Positions 1 through 5,460 of a DNA stretch of 5,662 nt are shown one piece after another. The stretch is taken from positions 1-5,662 of the forward strand of contig VIKJ01000135.1 in the NCBI GenBank assembly GCA_008080615.1, in the 5' to 3' direction. Under the pieces are notes generated by a model. The model ran no database searches and was not told the DNA's origin. It saw nothing but the letters and a program-made list of their open reading frames with translations. Positions within the stretch are counted from its first letter, which is position 1; each line of letters opens with the position of its first letter. This DNA comes from Chitinophagaceae bacterium. Its GTDB lineage: Bacteria; Bacteroidota; Bacteroidia; Chitinophagales; Chitinophagaceae. Position numbers and translations under genes: made by a program.

Positions 1-1160
1 TACTATCGGGCAAATTGTCACTGGGCAATACTAGCTTGCTTAATAAGAAACAAACCATTCAACATTTACCTGCCATCAATCCCAAAAAATTAGTAGGAGG
101 CATTTTATATTATGATGGTCAATTTAATGATAGCGCATTGTGCGCTGCATTGGCCGTAACAGCCGTAAAGCATGGAGCAACTGTTCTTAACTATACAAAA
201 GCAACTGGCTTTCTAAAAGAAAAAGAAATCATTACCGGCGTAGATATTGTTGATACAATTACGGGAACTGCATATACCGTTAAAGCCAAAGCAGTCATTA
301 ATGCAACAGGTGTTTTTACAGATGCCATTTTACAAATGGATAATATAGATGCCGATTTATTGGTTACACCTTCTCAAGGCATTCATTTAGTGGTGGATAC
401 CCGTTTTTTTCCTGGCAACAATGCCTTGATGATTCCTAAAACAGATGATGGTCGTGTGTTGTTTGCGGTGCCTTGGCTAAATAAAGTAGTGATTGGTACA
501 ACTGATACGCCTGTTGATATAATTGATATAGAACCGATAGCATTAGAAGAAGAAATTGCTTTTATTATTGAACATATCAATCGATACACTACAGCTGCAA
601 TTACACGCCAAGACATTAAAAGTGTTTTTGCAGGATTGAGACCCTTGGTAAGAACGGCTGGTACTGCTTCTACGGCTTTACTTTCCCGTGATCATACCTT
701 GGTTGTAGCGCCTAGTAAATTGGTTACAATCACTGGTGGCAAATGGACTACCTATAGAAAGATGGCAGAAGACGCCGTAAACAATGCTGTTTTTGTTTCT
801 AAACAAGCAAGGTTAAATGAATGTAGTACTAGAAACCTTGCAATAGGAAATGCTGCAGAAAAAAAAGCCATAATAGATCAGCTCATTCAAGCGGATGCTT
901 CCTTAGCAGAACGATTACATCCAAACTATGAATTTATAAAAGCCGAAGTGGTATATGCTTGTTTGCACGAAATGGCCATGACCCCCGAAGATTTTTTAGC
1001 TCGTAGAATTCGCTTGCTTTTTTTAGATGCGGCGGCTGCCCTTGAAGTGGCTGAAATGGTTACCCAAATCATGGCCAAAACACTCCATAAAGACGATAAT
1101 TGGGTAGCCGAACAATTAAATTTATTTAAAGCACTTGCTCATCCATATTTACTTGCTTAA
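1..1160 (+). CDS. glpD: Aerobic glycerol-3-phosphate dehydrogenase, C-terminal part (5' end outside window)
   Basis: This FAD-dependent, membrane-associated enzyme oxidises glycerol-3-phosphate to dihydroxyacetone phosphate and passes the electrons to the quinone pool. The frame is already open at the left edge (first full codon at 3) and gives 385 residues. GlpD proteins are about 500-550 residues, so roughly 115-140 N-terminal residues, including the GxGxxG dinucleotide-binding motif, lie outside. The fragment starts in family-typical sequence (LSGKLSLGN). It continues with YYDGQFND (about residues 36-43 of the fragment), a substrate-domain stretch ending in FAGLRPLVR, and the signature GGKWTTYRK (nt 735-761), whose lysine and arginine fall in the active-site/FAD region of the family. 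The last 120 or so residues match the helical DAO_C domain (HEMAMTPEDFLARRIRLLFLDA). It is followed 34 bases later by glpF on the same strand, consistent with a glycerol operon. The TTG at 15 is an internal leucine codon, not a start. No frameshift is seen. Confidence 0.95.
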   Translation, partial: LSGKLSLGNTSLLNKKQTIQHLPAINPKKLVGGILYYDGQFNDSALCAALAVTAVKHGATVLNYTKATGFLKEKEIITGVDIVDTITGTAYTVKAKAVINATGVFTDAILQMDNIDADLLVTPSQGIHLVVDTRFFPGNNALMIPKTDDGRVLFAVPWLNKVVIGTTDTPVDIIDIEPIALEEEIAFIIEHINRYTTAAITRQDIKSVFAGLRPLVRTAGTASTALLSRDHTLVVAPSKLVTITGGKWTTYRKMAEDAVNNAVFVSKQARLNECSTRNLAIGNAAEKKAIIDQLIQADASLAERLHPNYEFIKAEVVYACLHEMAMTPEDFLARRIRLLFLDAAAALEVAEMVTQIMAKTLHKDDNWVAEQLNLFKALAHPYLLA

Positions 1161-1194
1161 ATTACCAAACGATTTATCTTTAAATGCTTGCTTT

Positions 1195-1908
1195 ATGAAT
1201 GTATATATTGCCGAAGTGGTGGGAACCGCTTTATTAATTACACTGGGTAATGGAGTAGTGGCCAATGTTATTTTACACAAAACAAAAGGGAACAATGGGG
1301 GCCTGATTGCCATCACTTTTGGATGGGCCATCGGTGTATTTGTTGGTGTATTAACAACTGCAAATATTAGTGGTGCACACCTTAATCCTGCTGTTTCTAT
1401 TGGCTTGGCAATGATTGGTAAATTCGATTGGGCATTGGTGCCAGGATATTTACTAGCTCAATTAATAGGGTCAATGTTGGGTGCTTTAATGGTATGGTTA
1501 ATTTATCGCCCACATTTTGATGAAACAAAAGATGCTGCCACACAATTGGCTGTATTTAGCACAGCGCCTTCTATTCGCAATGCTTCTCAAAATTTTATTA
1601 CCGAATTTTTGGCCACATTTATTTTTATGCTCACCGTTTTATTCATTACTAAATCTACCAATAGCCTAGGCTCTTTAGATGCATTACCTGTTGCATTGGT
1701 TGTATTGGGTATTGGTCTTAGTTTGGGTGGTCCTACGGGTTACGCCATTAATCCTGTACGAGATTTAGGGCCACGTATTATGCACAGTATCTTGCCCATT
1801 AAAGGCAAGGGTAGTAGCGATTGGCAATATGCTTGGATTCCCATTATTGCTCCTTTAGGTGGTGCTATTACTGCAGCACTCTTGTATCAAATATTGGTAA
1901 ATAGTTAA
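1195..1908 (+). CDS. glpF: Glycerol facilitator (aquaglyceroporin, MIP family)
   Basis: This inner-membrane channel of the major intrinsic protein family lets glycerol diffuse into the cell, feeding glycerol kinase and GlpD. It is 237 residues with six hydrophobic segments and two half-helix loops. The first loop is SGAHLNPAVS (N64-P65-A66). The second is GYAINPVRDLGPR (N186-P187-V188), where valine replaces the usual alanine. Aligned by eye to E. coli GlpF, the selectivity filter is W44, G174, Y183 and R189. The aspartate after the arginine (D190) is also present, and this is the glycerol-type rather than the water-type filter. I chose the ATG at 1195 because MNVYIAEVVGTALL is the normal start of the first membrane helix. 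A TTG at 1135 would add 20 atypical residues and overlap glpD. No Shine-Dalgarno is visible, as expected in Bacteroidota. It is 34 bases downstream of glpD and convergent with the next gene, with 22 bases between them. Confidence 0.93.
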   Translation: MNVYIAEVVGTALLITLGNGVVANVILHKTKGNNGGLIAITFGWAIGVFVGVLTTANISGAHLNPAVSIGLAMIGKFDWALVPGYLLAQLIGSMLGALMVWLIYRPHFDETKDAATQLAVFSTAPSIRNASQNFITEFLATFIFMLTVLFITKSTNSLGSLDALPVALVVLGIGLSLGGPTGYAINPVRDLGPRIMHSILPIKGKGSSDWQYAWIPIIAPLGGAITAALLYQILVNS

Positions 1909-1930
1909 GGAGCCTATCTTTAATCTAATC

Positions 1931-2926
1931 TTATTTCATAAAAGGATAAATTTTTAGCAGGATAATGAAATAGGATATAATCAATGGTCCAAAAATTAAA
2001 CCAGTAATACCAAAATATTGTAGCCCCATAATTACACCTAGAACTGTTACAATCGGATGCACATCTGCCATTTTTTTTGCTAGCATAAAACGTATCACAT
2101 TGTCAACTGATCCTAAGAATATTAATCCCCAAACAAGTACTGCAATTCCCTGCCAGCTTTGGCCATTGGCCAATTGATAAATGCCAATGGGTACCCATAC
2201 AAGGCCTGTTCCTACGATTGGTATAATAGATGCAAAGCCTGTTAATACTGCCCAAAAACCAGATTCATGAACCCCTGTTACAAAAAAAGCTACATAAGCA
2301 AAGAAGCCTTGTGCCACTGCAATTAATGGAACTCCCACTGCATTACTGATGGTTTGGGCTTTTAATTCATCTCCAAAAATGATAATTTTTTCTCTTTTAA
2401 AGGGCAAGTATAAAATGATGGCTGCTTCCATTCTATTGATGTTGATAATCATGAAGTATAAAAAGAAATACATCATGGCAATGGAACTCAATAAATTCAA
2501 TCCTTGATTTAAAAGGGACGATAAAAAATCGGTGATCAATCCCTGTACCTGTGCTAAATTTTTTTGAGATAATAATGTAAAATGATATTGATCTCTAACC
2601 TGAGCGTCTAAATGCTTTAAGGGCTCTAAAATCAGGTTGGTGTTTTGAGAAACTGTAAGCGCTTTTTTGTACAACATTCCTACCAACATAGAAATGGGCA
2701 AAAGAATAATGAAAAAAGAAATTACAATTACCAAAATGGCTGCTGCATTCTTGCTCCAATTTCTCTTCTTTACCAAATATTCCACCGGGTGCTTACTTAA
2801 TACGTAAAACATGATGGCTGCTAAAAAAGCGGTGGTAAATGCAGATAGGCTTACTATTATAAAAGCAGCTATTAATAAAATAGTTGCTAGAAAAAAGTAT
2901 CGGTTTATTTTTAAGTCTTGCTGCAT
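1931..2926 (-). CDS. AI-2E / PerM (UPF0118) family transport-like membrane protein
   Basis: This is a 331-residue polytopic inner-membrane protein. Two hydrophobic segments near the N-terminus (about 10-44) are followed by a basic loop (KKRNW) and a third segment at 62-84. A soluble, partly amphipathic stretch (about 88-140) comes next, then further segments around 142-162, 195-218, 222-250, 258-278 and 290-325. Family hallmarks are present in order: PIVGTGLVWVP (236-246), VDNVIR (274-279), HPIVTVLGVIMG (290-301) and FGITGLIFGPL (305-315). Known members include TqsA, linked to AI-2 export in E. coli, PerM, and sodium/proton antiporters from alkaliphiles, so the substrate cannot be read from sequence. 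The start is the ATG at 2926-2924 and there is no competing upstream start. It is transcribed alone, against glpF and away from the YtxH-like gene. No strong terminator is visible in the 22-base convergent gap. Confidence 0.9.
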   Translation of the reverse strand: MQQDLKINRYFFLATILLIAAFIIVSLSAFTTAFLAAIMFYVLSKHPVEYLVKKRNWSKNAAAILVIVISFFIILLPISMLVGMLYKKALTVSQNTNLILEPLKHLDAQVRDQYHFTLLSQKNLAQVQGLITDFLSSLLNQGLNLLSSIAMMYFFLYFMIININRMEAAIILYLPFKREKIIIFGDELKAQTISNAVGVPLIAVAQGFFAYVAFFVTGVHESGFWAVLTGFASIIPIVGTGLVWVPIGIYQLANGQSWQGIAVLVWGLIFLGSVDNVIRFMLAKKMADVHPIVTVLGVIMGLQYFGITGLIFGPLIISYFIILLKIYPFMK

Positions 2927-2975
2927 TTGAACTAACTTGTAACAAATGTATTGTTTTCATATTAAATAAACATTC
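2927..2975. promoter_or_regulatory. Divergent intergenic region with a candidate -7 box for the AI-2E gene
   Basis: These 49 AT-rich bases separate two divergent starts and must hold or abut the promoters for both. On the minus strand TACATTTG (2950 down to 2943) matches the Bacteroidota -7 consensus TAnnTTTG, and would give a leader of roughly 10 bases before the ATG at 2926. The matching -33 TTTG is not clear; only a TTTA at 2970-2967 lies near. On the plus strand no perfect -7 box is seen. TGCATTTG at 2922-2929 is one mismatch away and would overlap the start codon of the divergent gene. No Shine-Dalgarno precedes either start. Confidence 0.4.
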
Positions 2976-3218
2976 ATGAACAATAATCACCAATTTGTAG
3001 CAGGCTTATTGTTGGGGGCATTAGCCGGTACCGCATTGGCACTTTATTTGAATAGTGATAAAGGCAAGCAATTTTTAGCCGATTTTGAGCTAGATACTGC
3101 CAACCTAAAGCAGGATGTGAACGAACATTTAGATGAAGCCCATGAATCTTTACAAGATGTTTTGGCAAAAGCCAAACAATTGGTAGCTGATCTTGAACAA
3201 AAAATGGAGAGCGCTTAA
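2976..3218 (+). CDS. YtxH-like small membrane-anchored protein
   Basis: This is an 80-residue protein with a short polar start, one glycine/alanine-rich transmembrane helix (about residues 7-25, FVAGLLLGALAGTALALYL) and the SDKGKQF turn typical of YtxH-family proteins. After that comes a long charged helix to the C-terminus (about 35-78), probably amphipathic or coiled-coil (DVNEHLDEAHESLQDVLAKA). The usual picture is an inner-membrane anchor with a cytoplasmic helix. The molecular role of this family is poorly defined; Bacillus members are linked to general stress. The ATG at 2976 is the only sensible start because the membrane helix follows at once. It is the first gene of a three-gene unit, with the holin-like gene starting 10 bases after its stop, and it diverges from the AI-2E gene. 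The match is by architecture and short motifs, so the family call is good but not certain. Confidence 0.8.
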   Translation: MNNNHQFVAGLLLGALAGTALALYLNSDKGKQFLADFELDTANLKQDVNEHLDEAHESLQDVLAKAKQLVADLEQKMESA

Positions 3219-3228
3219 ACTCAATAGT

Positions 3229-3576
3229 ATGGCCGAAACCAACCCCTTTTTCTCGGATGCTAAAAAAGAATTGGAAGATTATCTCCAAAACAGAGCGCTA
3301 TTGTTAAAAATGCAGGCCGCTGATAAATCTGCTAAATTAGTAGCCAGGCTTACTGTGGTGATTTTGTTGGGGCTATTGGCATTTTGTGTGCTCTTTTTTT
3401 TAAGTATTATGGCTGGCTACTTTTTTGCCCGGCTTACTGGTAGTATAGAATGGGGATTTGCTATTGTTGCAGGGGTGTATTTTCTCCTTTTTTTCTTTTT
3501 CTTCCTTATGCGGAAAAGGATAACCCAGTCTATTACCGATACCATTGTTCAAATTTTATTTAAAAACGATGAATAG
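3229..3576 (+). CDS. Holin-superfamily III (YqjE-like) two-helix membrane protein
   Basis: This is a 115-residue protein. A charged amphipathic N-terminal helix (about 8-40, AKKELEDYLQNRALLLKMQA) is followed by a helical hairpin of two strongly hydrophobic segments (about 41-67 and 73-94) joined by a short ARLTGSIEWG turn, then a basic RKR and a short amphipathic tail. This matches the family often named putative holin-X/phage holin 3_6, which includes E. coli YqjE. Despite the name it is a widespread chromosomal family with no demonstrated lytic role, and nothing phage-like surrounds it. The ATG at 3229 gives MAETNPFFSDAKKEL and lies 10 bases after the YtxH-like stop. An upstream TTG at 3193 would overlap that gene and is unlikely. 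The second membrane helix contains five phenylalanines in a row, encoded in a pyrimidine-only tract at 3480-3507. The last 8 bases overlap the next gene. Confidence 0.8.
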   Translation: MAETNPFFSDAKKELEDYLQNRALLLKMQAADKSAKLVARLTVVILLGLLAFCVLFFLSIMAGYFFARLTGSIEWGFAIVAGVYFLLFFFFFLMRKRITQSITDTIVQILFKNDE

Positions 3577-3835
3577 CCATTCCCCAACCAATATCAATAA
3601 CCACCAGCAGCTAAAACAGGCCATCGAGCAGTTAAAACAGCAAATAAGCCTGCAGGAAGAGTCTATCGGGAACAAAGTACATCAAGTGCCTTCAGAACTA
3701 TTAAAATCAGCCTCTGGAGCCATTCTTCCTGCAATTATTAATACGGCAACCCTATCTGGGGTATGGAATATTATGAAGTTGGTACCCGTTGCTCAGAGCC
3801 TCTTTTCCCTTTTTAGAAAAAAAACCGGCAAATAG
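3569..3835 (+). CDS. Small protein of unknown function, third gene of the YtxH/holin-like unit
   Basis: I do not recognise a named family for this 88-residue protein. Residues 1-12 are polar and Asn/Ser-rich. Residues 13-38 form a likely helix or short coiled coil rich in Gln, Lys and Glu (LKQAIEQLKQQISLQEESIG). Residues 45-80 are moderately hydrophobic (SGAILPAII, ATLSGVWNIMKLVPVAQ) and may associate with the membrane, and the tail is basic (FRKKTGK). The ATG at 3569 overlaps the stop of the holin-like gene (ATGAATAG, 3569-3576), which suggests translational coupling and supports its being a real gene. A TTG-type start at 3545 would lengthen the overlap and looks less likely. Its place after a YtxH-like and a YqjE-like gene resembles enterobacterial yqjK, which has the same size class and a similar Gln-rich helical start. 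That is an architectural parallel only, not a homology claim. Confidence 0.7.
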   Translation: MNSHSPTNINNHQQLKQAIEQLKQQISLQEESIGNKVHQVPSELLKSASGAILPAIINTATLSGVWNIMKLVPVAQSLFSLFRKKTGK

Positions 3836-3847
3836 CCCCCTTTTTTT
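3817..3847 (+). terminator. Possible weak intrinsic terminator after the three-gene unit
   Basis: An A-run (3817-3824), the short stem GGC (3827-3829) with loop AAATA and partner GCC (3835-3837), and a T-run (3841-3847) can fold together. This gives seven A-T pairs, a small CC/CCC internal loop and three G-C pairs, ending in the T-tract. It overlaps the last codons of the 88-residue gene and sits just upstream of the atpD promoter, where a terminator would make sense. The G-C stem is only three pairs, so this is a weak call. Confidence 0.28.
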
Positions 3848-3860
3848 AGCTTCATCCCCT

Positions 3861-3869
3861 TACCTTTGC
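3861..3869 (+). promoter_or_regulatory. Candidate Bacteroidota-type -7 promoter box for atpDC
   Basis: TACCTTTGC fits the TAnnTTTG(C) -7 consensus used by the primary sigma factor of Bacteroidota. It lies 60 bases upstream of the atpD ATG, so transcription would begin around 3874-3877 and leave a leader of about 50-55 bases. A clear -33 TTTG at 19-21 bases upstream is not present; that position falls at the junction of a C-run and the T-run at 3841-3847. The match and position are good, but the -33 half is weak. Confidence 0.6.
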
Positions 3870-3880
3870 CGCCAAAACAA

Positions 3881-3895
3881 AGACCTTTTTGGTCT
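3881..3895 (+). repeat. Small perfect inverted repeat in the atpD leader
   Basis: AGACC-TTTTT-GGTCT is a perfect 5-base-pair inverted repeat with a 5-base loop. It falls near the 5' end of the predicted atpD transcript. It could fold as a short hairpin protecting or tuning the leader, or be a short protein-binding site. It is not followed by a T-tract, so it is not a terminator. Five pairs can occur by chance. Confidence 0.35.
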
Positions 3896-3928
3896 GTACT
3901 ATTTTAAAACTTAATCATACCTCCTGAT

Positions 3929-5434
3929 ATGGCCACGAAAGGGAAAATTAAACAGATTATTGGTGCGGTAGTTGACGTTCATTTTCCAGACGTTAATGCA
4001 CTGCCCGAAATTTACAATGCATTGGAAATTACCAGAGAAAATGGTGAGAAACTAGTACTTGAAGTTCAGCTTCACCTTGGTGAAGACAGTGTACGTACCA
4101 TTGCAATGGACGGAACCGAAGGTTTAGTAAGAGGAATGGCAGTTATAGATACTGGCAAGCCTATTTCTATGCCAATTGGTGAAGGCATTAACGGTCGTTT
4201 GTTTAATGTAACTGGTGACGCTATTGATGGTTTGCCACAACTAAGCAAAGAAGGTGGTCGTGCAATTCACAATAAGCCTCCTTTGTTCGAAAACCTAAGT
4301 ACGGCTTCAGAAATCTTGTTTACTGGTATTAAAGTAATCGACTTGATTGAGCCATACGCAAAGGGTGGTAAAATTGGTTTGTTCGGTGGTGCGGGTGTAG
4401 GTAAAACAGTATTGATTCAAGAATTGATGAACAATATTGCAAAAGGACACGGTGGTATCTCTGTATTTGCCGGTGTGGGTGAACGTACTCGTGAGGGTAA
4501 CGATTTATTGCGCGAAATGATTGAAGCTGGTATTATGAAATACGGCGACAATTTTAAACATAGCATGGAAGAAGGTGGATGGGATTTGAGCAAAGTAGAC
4601 ATGGAAGAGCTGAAAGACTCTAAAGGTACTTTTGTATTTGGTCAGATGAACGAACCTCCAGGTGCTCGTGCTCGTGTTGCCCTTAGTGGTTTAACTATTG
4701 CAGAATATTTCCGTGATGGAGATGGCACTGGTAAAGGAAAGGATATCTTATTTTTCGTAGACAATATCTTCCGTTTTACTCAAGCGGGTTCTGAGGTTTC
4801 TGCCTTATTAGGTCGTATGCCTTCTGCGGTAGGTTATCAACCTACATTGGCTACTGAAATGGGATTGATGCAAGAGCGTATCACTTCTACCAAGAATGGT
4901 TCTATTACTTCTGTACAAGCGGTTTACGTACCTGCGGATGACTTAACCGATCCAGCTCCTGCAACAACTTTTGCTCACTTGGATGCTACAACTGTATTGA
5001 GCAGAAAAATTGCCGATTTAGGTATTTATCCTGCGGTGGATCCATTGGATTCTACTTCAAGAATTTTAACTCCTGCAATTGTTGGTGAAGCGCATTACGA
5101 GTGTGCCAATAGAGTAAAATTAATTTTACAGCGTTATAAAGAGTTACAAGATATCATTGCTATCCTTGGTATGGATGAGTTAAGTGAAGAAGATAAAATG
5201 ACTGTACAGCGTGCACGTAAAGTACAGCGTTTCTTAAGTCAGCCTTTCCACGTTGCCGAGCAGTTCACTGGTTTAAAAGGGGTGTTTGTAAGCATCGAAG
5301 ATACCATCAGAGCTTTCGACGCAATCATGAATGGAGAAGTAGATGAGTATCCTGAAGCAGCATTTAACTTAGTTGGTACTTTGGAAGATGCAATGGAAAA
5401 GGGTAAGAAAATGATTGAAGCTGCTAAAGGGTAA
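3929..5434 (+). CDS. atpD: F1 ATP synthase beta subunit
   Basis: This is the catalytic subunit of the F-type ATP synthase on the cytoplasmic face of the inner membrane, making ATP from ADP and phosphate as the gamma shaft turns. It has 501 residues. The N-terminal beta-barrel starts GKIKQIIGAVVDVHF. The P-loop GGAGVGKT is at 153-160 (K159, T160). The catalytic glutamate and its neighbouring arginine are E185 and R186 in GVGERTREGND. Further hallmarks are FGQMNEPPGARARVALSG, FFVDNIFRFTQAGSEVSALLGRMPS (in part), VPADDLTDPAPAT and the DELSEED motif at 416-422. All catalytic residues checked are present. Compared with E. coli there are about 27 extra residues around 204-232 and about 5 more in the FRDGDGTGKGKD loop. 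Arginine is mostly CGT and glycine mostly GGT, more biased than in its neighbours, as expected for a highly expressed gene. Two in-frame stops (TAA TAG) end it. The bases before the ATG are CCTCCTGAT, not a Shine-Dalgarno. atpC follows after 26 bases. Confidence 0.99.
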   Translation: MATKGKIKQIIGAVVDVHFPDVNALPEIYNALEITRENGEKLVLEVQLHLGEDSVRTIAMDGTEGLVRGMAVIDTGKPISMPIGEGINGRLFNVTGDAIDGLPQLSKEGGRAIHNKPPLFENLSTASEILFTGIKVIDLIEPYAKGGKIGLFGGAGVGKTVLIQELMNNIAKGHGGISVFAGVGERTREGNDLLREMIEAGIMKYGDNFKHSMEEGGWDLSKVDMEELKDSKGTFVFGQMNEPPGARARVALSGLTIAEYFRDGDGTGKGKDILFFVDNIFRFTQAGSEVSALLGRMPSAVGYQPTLATEMGLMQERITSTKNGSITSVQAVYVPADDLTDPAPATTFAHLDATTVLSRKIADLGIYPAVDPLDSTSRILTPAIVGEAHYECANRVKLILQRYKELQDIIAILGMDELSEEDKMTVQRARKVQRFLSQPFHVAEQFTGLKGVFVSIEDTIRAFDAIMNGEVDEYPEAAFNLVGTLEDAMEKGKKMIEAAKG

Positions 5435-5460
5435 TAGGGCTTAATCGCAAAATTTAAACA

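Noticed and set aside
3..10. Repeated octamer CTATCGGG at 3-10 and 3662-3669
   Set aside because: Two copies of an 8-mer inside two unrelated coding regions with different reading frames and contexts are expected by chance.
383..616. Antisense open frame of 77 codons inside glpD
   Set aside because: It lies fully opposite a well-conserved enzyme and its translation resembles no known family. It is an incidental frame.
1135..1194. Upstream TTG start for glpF overlapping the end of glpD
   Set aside because: It would add 20 residues unlike any channel N-terminus. The ATG at 1195 leads straight into the first membrane helix.
1932..1972. Inverted repeat TATTTCAT/ATGAAATA as a terminator between glpF and the AI-2E gene
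   Set aside because: The stem is all weak pairs but one, the loop is 25 bases, there is no following T-tract in the glpF direction, and it lies within the AI-2E coding region.
1931..2926. AI-2E family name as evidence of quorum-sensing signal export
   Set aside because: The family is functionally mixed and there are no luxS, lsr or sensor genes in the window, so the name alone does not give the substrate.
2974..3288. Antisense open frame of 104 codons across the YtxH-like and holin-like genes
   Set aside because: It spans two supported genes on the other strand and has no recognisable domain or promoter. The plus-strand genes have clear membrane-helix architecture.
3229..3576. Holin-like protein as evidence of a prophage or lysis cassette
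   Set aside because: There is no endolysin, spanin, integrase or structural phage gene nearby. The gene sits in a compact chromosomal unit between housekeeping genes, and the family is common outside phages.
4417..4602. Antisense open frame of 61 codons inside atpD
   Set aside because: It is a shadow of a highly conserved gene with biased codons and has no independent support.
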